Positions 53,221-61,055 of a DNA stretch of 64,000 bases are shown here, one piece after another. Position 1 is the first letter of the stretch. The number at the start of each line of letters is the position of its first letter. The stretch is from contig JAWQJJ010000006.1 in NCBI GenBank assembly GCA_033485155.1, positions 62,001-126,000 on the forward strand, given 5' to 3'. The DNA is from Methanomassiliicoccus sp. (lineage in GTDB: Archaea; Thermoplasmatota; Thermoplasmata; Methanomassiliicoccales; Methanomassiliicoccaceae). Under the pieces are notes generated by a model, which was given only the letters and a program-made list of their open reading frames with translations, was not told the DNA's origin and made no database searches. The translations under genes were made by a program, and so were the position numbers.

Positions 53221-54756
53221 TCACTGGTATGCTTGATCGTCCCGCATATGTTCGTTCCAGAAGTAGTAAGGGGATTTCTCTTTCTGTGCTGATGAGATGT
53301 CGGTGCCCAGCCCCTTCATGTATGTCCCGTAGCGCTCCTTTATCTGCTCCTCGGCCGGGCGGCTCCTCTTCATGGCCACGGCGACGTGACGGGCCTCGAT
53401 GAGGGCATCCCCGTTGGCCACGGCCAGGTCTCCCGAGGATCGGATGAGGCCTCCGAGCTCCCGGAGGCGGAGGGTAAGCGCGTTCTCTTTCCCATCCATG
53501 AGCTTGGCCCTGATCCGTGCTTCCCTGATGATGGCCTCGACAGCTGACCGTGAAGCCGGAGGGATGCGGCCGTCGGTGGCGATTTCCTGGGCCACGAACT
53601 GGGCGATACTGGCGCGGTTGGCATCGGTGTCGGGCATGAAGGTTTCGACCAGCACTTCATAGCCGTCCCCGTTGATCCTCGACCGCAGCGGGGAAAGGAC
53701 CTGCTCCAGATCCTGGATGTTGCACGCGGCGACTAAAATGAAGTTGGCCGGTACCGAGTCCACGCGAACTGACGCACCCGATGACTGAGGGTTCCGACCG
53801 GTGATGGGTGCCCGCTTCTCTTGCATGGCGGTAAGGATGTAGCGCTGCAACTGGCCCAGATGCGAGATCTCGTCCAGGAACAGCACCCCCTCGTGCGCTT
53901 CGTGGATGGAGCCAGGGATCACCCTTTCGTACGGCTGGGTGCCTAGCTGAGTATGCCCGCCGAACGGGTCATGGCGGACGTCCCCAAGGAGCTCGGTCTC
54001 CGAGGCCCCGGTAGCCAGGACGAATGGATTGCGCTCTAGAGGAACGATTACCTTGTGAGGCCGTTGGCGCTCCAGCGCACGTCGCTTCTCCAGCGCGCCC
54101 TGGTCCAGGACCCGGATCTTGTCCCCGGCGCGCTCGAAGACGATCACCTCTTCCTTGTCCCCGCGTTTGCGGGTGGTGGTGACCTTCTCCTTGCCCGCGG
54201 CGGCGAGCCCCGGGGCGGCGCTGGCCATCGATTCCATGAGGTTTCCGAGGATGTCCCCGAATGGATTATTGGCCTGCATCCCGGTGTCGAGCTTGGCCTT
54301 CTCACAATGGGGGCAGGTGCGCTCCGTGGCCGCGGAGTACGCTCCGCAGGATCGGCAGCGGTAGCCCAGGCGCTCGGCCACGCTCACCGGCGCGGACTCG
54401 GGGTCGATAAGCTCACCGACCGCCGATCCTCTCGTTTCCCGCTCCTTCAGCACCTCGTCCTCCCGTTTGACCTCGACCAGCGGCCGCTCGGGGTTCTCGG
54501 GATTGTGCACCGCCCTTATCTCCTCGCGGGGCTTGGGCAGGTGAAGAGCAAGGGCCTGAGCAATCATGGACTTTCCGGTGCCGGGCGGGCCGACCAGCAG
54601 GAGGTTCCTCCTCTGCCGGGCCGCGATCCGCGCCAGCTCCACCGCCTCCTCCTGCCCGATGACTCTGGCCAGGGGATCCTTCGGTATGAGGATGTCGGCG
54701 GTGGTGTCGATGGACCTCAGGTCCATCTCTTTCCGGATGTCCACTTTTTCGCTCAT
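53221..54756 (-). CDS. LonB-like AAA+ ATPase lacking the protease domain, with a zinc-ribbon insert
   Basis: The 511 residues follow archaeal LonB: an N-terminal IPKDPLARVIGQEEAVELAR, Walker A GPPGTGKS (56-63), the LonB signature LLGDVRHDPFGGHTQLGTQ, Walker B VLFLDEIS (291-298), and a sensor/lid helix region to about 480. The Lon Ser-Lys protease domain is missing. Where LonB carries membrane helices, this protein has a four-Cys zinc ribbon (C134, C137, C148, C151) and an MxxN-rich linker. It overlaps dnaG by 4 nt (ATGA). It probably acts as an unfoldase or nucleic-acid-linked ATPase. Confidence 0.85.
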   Translation of the reverse strand: MSEKVDIRKEMDLRSIDTTADILIPKDPLARVIGQEEAVELARIAARQRRNLLLVGPPGTGKSMIAQALALHLPKPREEIRAVHNPENPERPLVEVKREDEVLKERETRGSAVGELIDPESAPVSVAERLGYRCRSCGAYSAATERTCPHCEKAKLDTGMQANNPFGDILGNLMESMASAAPGLAAAGKEKVTTTRKRGDKEEVIVFERAGDKIRVLDQGALEKRRALERQRPHKVIVPLERNPFVLATGASETELLGDVRHDPFGGHTQLGTQPYERVIPGSIHEAHEGVLFLDEISHLGQLQRYILTAMQEKRAPITGRNPQSSGASVRVDSVPANFILVAACNIQDLEQVLSPLRSRINGDGYEVLVETFMPDTDANRASIAQFVAQEIATDGRIPPASRSAVEAIIREARIRAKLMDGKENALTLRLRELGGLIRSSGDLAVANGDALIEARHVAVAMKRSRPAEEQIKERYGTYMKGLGTDISSAQKEKSPYYFWNEHMRDDQAYQ

Positions 54757-56216
54757 TCGTTCAGGTCGTCCCTGGTCCAGACCTCGACCGAGGCCGGCTG
54801 CTTGGTGATGTTACCCATCTTGGTGCCTACGATGGTGACGATCTTGTTGTCGGCCGCGATGTCCAGGATCCTCTGGGTGACGATGCCGTCGAATACCACG
54901 GCGTTCACACCCTTGACGTTGGTCTTGAGGGTGTTGACGAGGTCCCTCACCGGGACCTCCTTGATGATCGCCCCGGACGCGTCCAGGATCTTGGCCTTTG
55001 AGGTTGTCGCCAGCTCATTGATAAGACTCTTGTAGAGCGTCTGGGCTTCGGACAGCTTCTTGCTCGGCTCGGCCTCCACCACTTGCGGCTCCTCGACCGG
55101 GGCTCCGGTCTTCTCCGGCAGCTCGGCCATGGGCTCGATCACCGGCAGCTCCTTGACCGGCTCGCGGGGCTCCCTGGGCTCGCGCTGCTCTCGGGACCGG
55201 CGGTCCCGGGGCTCGCGGTGAGGCCGCTGCTCTGGCGGGCGCTCCTGGGCCTTGGCTTCCTGGACTGGCTCCTCGCGGGGCTCCCTGGACTCACGGAATT
55301 CTCTTTCCCTTGGTTCGCGGGGCTGCTCCCGGGGAGCGCGCTCCTCGCGGGGCTCCATAGCCGCGGCCTTGCCGTTCTCGGAACTCATCCCGTACATTTC
55401 CATGAACTGCTCGCCGGGGATCTTGTTGCGGAGGCATTTCATGATCTGCTTCTGGGTAAGCTCCTCGACTTCCATTCCCCGCGGGGCGCGGGCCACGAAG
55501 TCGACTTCGGCCACCTGGAACAGCTCCCGGAGGATGAGCTCCCCGCCCCGGTCGCCATCCACGAACGCGGTGATGACGCGCTCCTTGCTGAGGTCCATGA
55601 CGGTCTTGGGGACGTTGGTGCCCTCTACTGCTATAGCGTTCTTGATCCCCGACTTGAGGAGATTGAGGACGTCGGAGCGGCCTTCCACGATGATGATGGC
55701 ATCGCTGTCCTGGACGTTGGGTCCGGCGGGCAGGTGCTCCTTACCGTAGGTGATGATCTCCTCGGTCTGCACGCTCTGCCGAACGCTCTCGGTGAGGTCG
55801 ATGCCGGAGGTCTTGGATTGCTTGATAAGTTCGGTCAGCAGCTCCCTGGCCCTCTCGATGATCTTGGACCGCTTGGTTATCCTGACATCCTCTATGCTGA
55901 GGACGGAGATCTTGGCCTTGCACGGGCCTACCCGATCGATGGTTTCCAAGGCGGAGGCCAGAATGACCGTCTCCACCTGGTCCAGGCTCGATGGGATGAG
56001 GACCTCGCCGTCGGACTTGCCCTGCTTCGAGCTGACCTCGACCTCGATGCGTCCGATACGGCCGCTCTTCTGGAGGTCCCTCAGATCAAGCTCGTCGCCC
56101 AGCAGACCTTCGGTCTGGCCGAAGATGGCACCTACCACATCAGGCTTCTCCACGATTCCGTCGGCCTGTAGCCTGGCCTTGATCATGTACTTGGTAGTGC
56201 TAGGATCGATGTTCAT
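54753..56216 (-). CDS. dnaG: Archaeal DnaG primase (TOPRIM)
   Basis: This is the bacterial-type primase of archaea, also linked to the exosome. It starts MNIDPSTTKYMIKARL. The TOPRIM domain shows IIVEGRSDVLNLL (Glu) and AFVDGDRGGELIL (DxD) at about 170-240. A highly charged Arg/Glu/Pro-rich linker (about 300-400, repeats of REPRE) precedes the C-terminal domain. A TATA (ACTATATGAG) and a GAGGTG ribosome site lie upstream. It is co-transcribed with the LonB-like gene, whose ATG overlaps its stop. Confidence 0.95.
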   Translation of the reverse strand: MNIDPSTTKYMIKARLQADGIVEKPDVVGAIFGQTEGLLGDELDLRDLQKSGRIGRIEVEVSSKQGKSDGEVLIPSSLDQVETVILASALETIDRVGPCKAKISVLSIEDVRITKRSKIIERARELLTELIKQSKTSGIDLTESVRQSVQTEEIITYGKEHLPAGPNVQDSDAIIIVEGRSDVLNLLKSGIKNAIAVEGTNVPKTVMDLSKERVITAFVDGDRGGELILRELFQVAEVDFVARAPRGMEVEELTQKQIMKCLRNKIPGEQFMEMYGMSSENGKAAAMEPREERAPREQPREPREREFRESREPREEPVQEAKAQERPPEQRPHREPRDRRSREQREPREPREPVKELPVIEPMAELPEKTGAPVEEPQVVEAEPSKKLSEAQTLYKSLINELATTSKAKILDASGAIIKEVPVRDLVNTLKTNVKGVNAVVFDGIVTQRILDIAADNKIVTIVGTKMGNITKQPASVEVWTRDDLNE

Positions 56217-56511
56217 TATGGTTACACCTCATATAGTCTTGAAAACGACTGTCCTGACGACCAAAACGCACGCTATTCTATCCACTACGTTTACCCGGTC
56301 GTTCGCCCGATCGAAGGCTGGACGAGACTGGGGTTTCAACTATTATGCTCGCTTCAGGGCGAGCTGTGATGATGATAGTGAGCATGAAATCAGTCATGTG
56401 AGGAAGTCGTTTCGCCCCCGATAGGTGCTAAAGGTAATAATAAAGGTTTCTGGCCGGGTACTGTACTTCAGACAGGTTTCGGTTGACCGTCGGTCCACTC
56501 ACTGGCAAAGG

Positions 56512-56712
56512 TCAGCCGCCTGAGGCGACCTTGACTATCCTGAGGGTGTCCCCGTCCTCCAATCTCTCGTCCACGGGAATGGGTACTCCTCCCCGCAATA
56601 TTATATGGGCGTCAGGAAGGAGGCAGAGCCGGTCGAGCACCTCGACGGAAGAGGCATGCTCAGGGACCTCCATCTCTTCCCTGCATCCGCCCTTGGTAAT
56701 GATGACCCTCAT
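56512..56712 (-). CDS. ThiS/MoaD-like ubiquitin-fold protein (SAMP candidate)
   Basis: The 66-residue small protein has the beta-grasp pattern and a C-terminal ASGG diglycine tail. DLGDTLRIVKVASGG-like spacing (EDGDTLRIVKVASGG) fits ThiS/MoaD sulfur carriers and archaeal SAMP modifiers, whose Gly-Gly is activated by an E1-like enzyme. ATG 56712 gives the usual ThiS length. A frame to 56745 adds 11 residues. No E1 or ThiG gene is adjacent. Its role (thiamine/molybdopterin sulfur or protein tagging) is open. Confidence 0.82.
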   Translation of the reverse strand: MRVIITKGGCREEMEVPEHASSVEVLDRLCLLPDAHIILRGGVPIPVDERLEDGDTLRIVKVASGG

Positions 56713-56833
56713 CGGCCCTTGCAGGAAGCTCAGGGTTTTTATCATTTGCCTGTGGATCGCCGACCATCCCTGCGGCGTTCCGGAGGTCGAAACCCCCTGT
56801 ATCCGTTCCGGAGCACCATTTGCCTAGGAAATG

Positions 56834-56840
56834 ACTTATA
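56834..56840 (+). promoter_or_regulatory. TATA box of tRNA-Ser
   Basis: ACTTATA ends 27 nt before the tRNA 5' end at 56868. Confidence 0.5.
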
Positions 56841-56867
56841 GGTGGTGACGATTCTGCCATATCCAAC

Positions 56868-56974
56868 GCCGAGGTAGTCTAGCCCGGTAAGGCGGTGGTC
56901 TCGAAAGACCGAGATCTCCGAGCGAACCACTGGCGGTCTCCGCCACGGGAGTTCAAATCTCTCCCTCGGCGCCA
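56868..56974 (+). tRNA. tRNA-Ser (anticodon CGA) with a 19-nt intron; CCA encoded
   Basis: The acceptor stem is GCCGAGG/CCTCGGC, with G73 and an encoded CCA at 56972-56974. The anticodon stem GTGGT pairs with ACCAC, and the loop CTCGAA/A has CGA at 56902-56904. A long variable arm (TGGCGG-TCT-CCGCCA) is diagnostic of class II serine tRNA. The T arm is GGGAG-TTCAAAT-CTCTC (one G-U pair). The loop is interrupted at 37/38 by an intron. Confidence 0.93.
56906..56924 (+). other. tRNA-Ser intron (bulge-helix-bulge type)
   Basis: CTCG (56900-56903) pairs with CGAG (56919-56922). The 3-nt bulges are AAA and CGA, with cuts after the second base of each. The 19-nt intron is among the shorter archaeal ones. 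Confidence 0.8.
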
Positions 56975-57050
56975 TTCTCTATCAATCTTTATCTGCTTTC
57001 AACGTGCGGTCCCCTTGCCAAGTTCCCGCTCGTCCGGGCGCGTTCGAGGC

Positions 57051-57605
57051 TCATCGTCCCATAAGGGGGTACTTGATGACCCCCTCACCCCAAACCTTGT
57101 CCTGGAGGCGGTTGGCGAAATCCTCCGCTTTTTTCGGGAAATCCTCTCCGAACTCCTCCTTAATGAAGGCCTGCGACTGTTCGAAGATGGCGAGATCATT
57201 ATCCCCCTCGAATGCGGCATCCATCCCTGGGAACACCACCTCCTCCTCTTCTCGGATGTGATGCATCATGTGCGCGGCGAGGTCTGTGATGTTGCGGGCT
57301 AGGGGAGCGGTCTCCCAGGCCTTCACGTTCTCATCGATGGCCAGGGCAAAGGCTCGGGCCTTGCGATGGTCATCGATGAGCTCAGGTATCATTTCCTTGA
57401 TCTGCTCTGGAGAAACGGCTGCGGCCGGGAACACAAACCTCTCCTCCCGACCATGGTGGTATCGGTCCATGAAGTCGAGGAAGAACTGAGCTACCTCAGG
57501 CATGATGTCCCGATGCTGGTCGAAGGTCCCCTCAGCAGCCATGTCGGCGGCGACATCCAGAACCTGGCGCAGGATGCCGTGATCATATGACAGAAGGGTG
57601 ATCAT
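57051..57605 (-). CDS. Hemerythrin-domain protein (third)
   Basis: The roughly 184-residue protein matches cation-binding hemerythrin well. His is in LSYDHGILRQVLD, HHGREERFVFPAAA gives the H-H-x-x-x-E triad, and later ligands are in IDDHRKARAFAL and MHHIREEEEVVFPGMD. A C-terminal helix follows (KEEFGEDFPKKAEDF). ATG 57605 is favoured, as the conserved MITLLSYDHG begins there. It may buffer oxygen or scavenge NO. It is alone on the minus strand next to the tRNA-Ser gene. Confidence 0.9.
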   Translation of the reverse strand: MITLLSYDHGILRQVLDVAADMAAEGTFDQHRDIMPEVAQFFLDFMDRYHHGREERFVFPAAAVSPEQIKEMIPELIDDHRKARAFALAIDENVKAWETAPLARNITDLAAHMMHHIREEEEVVFPGMDAAFEGDNDLAIFEQSQAFIKEEFGEDFPKKAEDFANRLQDKVWGEGVIKYPLMGR

Positions 57606-57703
57606 GATGCGCATACCCGCTCATTGTCACGTGATGCTAATCCTTTTTTCGCCGATGCGTCCGCTGACACAAGCAAATGGCCGGTGAACGCCCCCGGGTC
57701 GAC

Positions 57704-58510
57704 CTAACGACCAGGCAGGGCCTCGGACATGCTTCCAGAACGGAAACCGGTGAGATCCAAGGTAACATAGATGAAGCCCAGCGACCTCAGCCCGGACTCG
57801 ATGACCTCGCGGTCCTCTACCGCTCGAACCAGGAACCGTGCCTCGACCTCGACCCTGGCGATAGTGCCGTGATGCCGGACCCGTACCTGACCATAGCCGA
57901 GGTCGTGTAGGAGCCTTTCCGCTTCGTCCACCTGGATAAGCTTTTCCGTGGTGATCCTTTCGTTGTAAGGTATCCGGGTTGCAAGACAGGGGGATGGCGG
58001 CCGGGAGGCGGTCGGGAGTCCTAACTCCCTGGATGCCCCGCGAATATCCTCCTTATCCATACCCGCCTCGGCTAGCGGGGAACGTACCCCCAGCTCACGC
58101 AGCGCCCTCATGCCGGGGCGGTCACCGTCCTGGTCGCCAGAATGGGTGCCGTCGGCGACCAACTGCAGGTCCATGGCTCTCGCGGCTCGGATAATCTCCT
58201 GAAAGACCAGCTTCTTGCAATGATAGCATCGATCCGGGGGGTTCGCGATGATCTCGGATCGGGAAAGTACGTCCAAGGCGATGACCTTGGCCTCGATCCC
58301 CAGTCCCTTGGCGGTGCGCACGGCCTCCGCCACTTCCCCTTCGGGCATGAGGGAGGAGGAGCACACGATGGCCGATGCCCCACTTTCCAGTTCCTCCTTG
58401 GCGACCTTCAGCAACAGGGTGCTGTCCACTCCTCCGGAATAGGCGATGGCCACCTCGTCCATGCTTTTCACGATGTGGCGCAGTCTCCGCAACCGGTCCG
58501 ACGCTTGCAC
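57704..58510 (-). CDS. larE: ATP-dependent sacrificial sulfur transferase
   Basis: This is an ATP-pyrophosphatase-fold enzyme of nickel-pincer (NPN) cofactor synthesis. It activates and sulfurates the pyridinium-dicarboxylate mononucleotide using its own Cys. It shows AYSGGVDSTLL (PP-loop), DRCYHCKK and the sacrificial-Cys segment SPCLATRIPYNERIT. Length 268 is typical. It is divergent from larB, the first enzyme of the same pathway. LarC, which inserts nickel, is not in the window. Confidence 0.93.
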   Translation of the reverse strand: MQASDRLRRLRHIVKSMDEVAIAYSGGVDSTLLLKVAKEELESGASAIVCSSSLMPEGEVAEAVRTAKGLGIEAKVIALDVLSRSEIIANPPDRCYHCKKLVFQEIIRAARAMDLQLVADGTHSGDQDGDRPGMRALRELGVRSPLAEAGMDKEDIRGASRELGLPTASRPPSPCLATRIPYNERITTEKLIQVDEAERLLHDLGYGQVRVRHHGTIARVEVEARFLVRAVEDREVIESGLRSLGFIYVTLDLTGFRSGSMSEALPGR

Positions 58511-58593
58511 GTGCGGTCATCTACTCTGCCCCGTAAAATCGTTTACCCTGGTCCGGGGAAGCGAACAATATAAGGAGAATCAGCCAATCCGGG

Positions 58594-59367
58594 ATGGACA
58601 TGACCATCCGGGACGTGCTGGAACGCTACAGGAAGGGAGAGCTGGAGAGCGACGAGGCGGAAAGGCTGTTGCGTCTGGACTATGTCCGGAAGATCGGGGA
58701 GCACACTCTGTTCGACCCTCGCCGGTCGGAACGCAAGGACGTCCCCGAGATCATATATGGGGAGGGAAAAAGCCCTGCGGTTGTAGCCGAGATCGTCGGA
58801 CAGGCTCTTCAGGACAAGGATCACCTCATCATCTCCCGGGCCAGCATCGGGCACATGGAGGCCGTATGTGGCAAGCTGGGGGTGGAAATAGTGCGTTACG
58901 AGAAGGCAGCGTCGATGATCATTGTGGACCGCCGCCCCCGGACCGAGTTCAGGGGGCTCATCGGCATCCTGGCCGCGGGAACCTCCGATGTTCGGGTGGC
59001 CGAGGAGGCCAAGGTCGTGGTCGAGGCTATGGGCGTAGGGGTTACCGTCGCCTATGATGTGGGGATCGCCGGCTTCCATCGTTTGCTCGATCCCCTGACG
59101 AAGATGCTCGACCAGGGGGTGGACGCGCTCATTGTGGTCGCTGGGATGGAGGGAGCGCTGGCCTCCGTAGTATCATCTCTTGTCGATGTCCCGGTCATCG
59201 GCGTCCCCACATCGGTTGGATACGGGGCCGGAGGGAATGGTAAGGGAGCGCTGCTAACCATGCTGCAATCCTGCTCTCCGGGGCTGGCAGTGGTCAACAT
59301 TGACAACGGGGTAGGTGCTGGAGCCACCGCCGGGCTTATAAGCTTAAGATGTCGACGCTCTAAATAA
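58594..59367 (+). CDS. larB: Nicotinic acid adenine dinucleotide carboxylase/hydrolase
   Basis: LarB carboxylates the pyridine ring of NaAD with CO2 and hydrolyses it to start NPN cofactor synthesis. The N-terminal LYRKGEL-type helix is followed by a PurE-like domain with GILAAGTSDVRVAEEA, DVGIAGFHRLL and GVPTSVGYGAGGNGKGALLTML. Length 257 is normal. It is divergent from larE across 83 nt, so both can share control. The 3' end is 13 nt before the PolX-like gene. Confidence 0.95.
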   Translation: MDMTIRDVLERYRKGELESDEAERLLRLDYVRKIGEHTLFDPRRSERKDVPEIIYGEGKSPAVVAEIVGQALQDKDHLIISRASIGHMEAVCGKLGVEIVRYEKAASMIIVDRRPRTEFRGLIGILAAGTSDVRVAEEAKVVVEAMGVGVTVAYDVGIAGFHRLLDPLTKMLDQGVDALIVVAGMEGALASVVSSLVDVPVIGVPTSVGYGAGGNGKGALLTMLQSCSPGLAVVNIDNGVGAGATAGLISLRCRRSK

Positions 59368-59380
59368 TGAAAGGACGGAA

Positions 59381-61051
59381 ATGCGGGTGATGATGGGCAG
59401 GGCAGACAACCGGAGGGCGGCCGAGCAGTTCTACGATCTCGCCCTGGCGATGGAGCTCCAGGGTGAAAGATGGAGGGCTAACTCGTACATGAAGGCCGCC
59501 CGCAGCATCGAGGCCCAGACCGAATCCCTTCGCTCCATCAGCGACCGAAGGGGTCTCCGCAGCATCGAGGGGGTGGGAGAGAGCATCGAATCCAAGCTGG
59601 AAGAGTTCCTCGCCACGGGTCGGATCGAGGTCCTGGAGGCGGTCAAGGATCTGCTCCCCGAGGACCTCCCCGTCTTCCGGGACGCCCCGTGGCTGGGCTT
59701 CCGCCGGGTCGCTGACCTCGACCGCTTGCTTGGCGTCCGCACGGTTGATGAGCTTCTCAGGGCTATAAGCGAGGGGCGGCTCGCTGATCTGCCGGACTTC
59801 GATGACGAGGTGCAGCAGCGTACAGCAGAGTGGCTCAACTGGAGGAGAGAGGAGGCGGCAGAGATACCCGCCCCTTTTGCTCTCCGCTCGGCCATCAATA
59901 TATTGGACGAGCTGTTCGCGGGCGGCAATGTCACCGGGATCGAGCTGGCGGGCCCGGCCAGGAGGATGGTGAGCTCGGTGGCTAATGTCACTCTGCTGTT
60001 CTCCTCGCCTGTTCCCGACTTAGTGGTCGCCCAGTTCGGGATCTCTCCTGAGGTGGTCGAGCTGACGATGGTGGAACGGGAGCAAGCCATCGGCAAGACC
60101 CGGTCGGGGGCGGCATGCATGGTCCGCCAGGTGAGGGAAGATCAGTTCGCTTGGGAGCTGTTACAGGCCACAGGGGCGGACGCCCACCTCCGGGAGCTGG
60201 CCGAGGCGGCCAAGGCCGCAGGGACCCGCCTAAGCTCGCCGGCGCTGAAACATGCTGGGTCAGAGGAGGAGATCTACGCTCGCCTGGGCCGTTGCTACGT
60301 CTCGCCGGAGATGAGGGAGGGTCGCGAGGCCCCCGGTGTCCCGCTGACTGCCGATGACCTCGTGGGGGACCTTCACATTCGATGCTCCTCCTTCGGCGGA
60401 CCTCTGAGGGTCAAGGAGATGATGGCTGCCGCGGCCCGGCTCGGGCACCGCCTCGTGTGCTTCTGCGACCGGATAGGGCGGCACATGGACGTCGACGCCT
60501 TCGACCGCCGGAACGCCCTAATCGACGAGATCCAGGGGTATGAGGGCATGGTGATCCTCAAGGGAGCAGAGGTCGACATCACCCCTGACGGGCGCCTGGA
60601 CGCTCCCTCGGACGTCCTCGACGGCCTGGATCTGGTAGTGGCATCGGTGAACACCAGGCTCGCCATGCCTCCTGGGGAGATGGAGGCCCGAGTGCTGAGG
60701 GCAATGGACGACCCCAACATGGATGTACTGGGCCACCCCACCAATCGGGTGATCGGCCTGCGGGAGGGGAACGGCATCGACCTATCCAGAGTGGCAGAGC
60801 GTGCTGCGGAGAGGCGGGTGGCGCTAGAGATGAATGCTTACCCCGACCGCCTGGACCTTTCTGATAATGACGCTTTCAAGGTTTATGAGTCAGGAGCGTT
60901 CTATTCGTTGGGCACCGATGCCGCGTTCCCCGTGGAACTGGACGGCTGGAGGTGGGCGTTGACCATGGCTCGCAAGGCTATGCTGGAACCGGGAAGGGTA
61001 CTAAATTCGTTGTCCCCCCAGCTGCTGAAAGGGCGGGCCTGGAGGAAGTGA
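59381..61051 (+). CDS. PolX-type DNA polymerase beta/PHP protein with degenerate active sites
   Basis: The domain order follows family X polymerases of PolX type: an N-terminal helical/HhH region (GLRSIEGVGESIESKLEEFL, about 58-76), fingers, palm (about 165-255), and C-terminal PHP (about 325-545). The palm motif, normally GSxRRxxxxxxDID, reads GPARRMVSSVANVT, so both catalytic Asp are gone. In PHP the usual H-x-H is HIR (332-334), TDH is CDR (361-364), SVH is SVN (424), and TDAH is TDAA (515). H332, E397, H452 and D513 remain. A catalytically dead, structural or DNA-binding role is likely. Confidence 0.88.
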   Translation: MRVMMGRADNRRAAEQFYDLALAMELQGERWRANSYMKAARSIEAQTESLRSISDRRGLRSIEGVGESIESKLEEFLATGRIEVLEAVKDLLPEDLPVFRDAPWLGFRRVADLDRLLGVRTVDELLRAISEGRLADLPDFDDEVQQRTAEWLNWRREEAAEIPAPFALRSAINILDELFAGGNVTGIELAGPARRMVSSVANVTLLFSSPVPDLVVAQFGISPEVVELTMVEREQAIGKTRSGAACMVRQVREDQFAWELLQATGADAHLRELAEAAKAAGTRLSSPALKHAGSEEEIYARLGRCYVSPEMREGREAPGVPLTADDLVGDLHIRCSSFGGPLRVKEMMAAAARLGHRLVCFCDRIGRHMDVDAFDRRNALIDEIQGYEGMVILKGAEVDITPDGRLDAPSDVLDGLDLVVASVNTRLAMPPGEMEARVLRAMDDPNMDVLGHPTNRVIGLREGNGIDLSRVAERAAERRVALEMNAYPDRLDLSDNDAFKVYESGAFYSLGTDAAFPVELDGWRWALTMARKAMLEPGRVLNSLSPQLLKGRAWRK

Positions 61052-61055
61052 ACCG

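Noticed and set aside
55083-56171. A 362-codon frame opposite dnaG
   Set aside because: It is the antisense of DnaG with low-complexity Leu/Gly/Asp composition. The TOPRIM motifs on the other strand are decisive.
56366-56420. GTGATGATG and nearby CTGA-like elements suggesting a C/D box RNA
   Set aside because: No C, D', C', D set with correct spacing exists on either strand.
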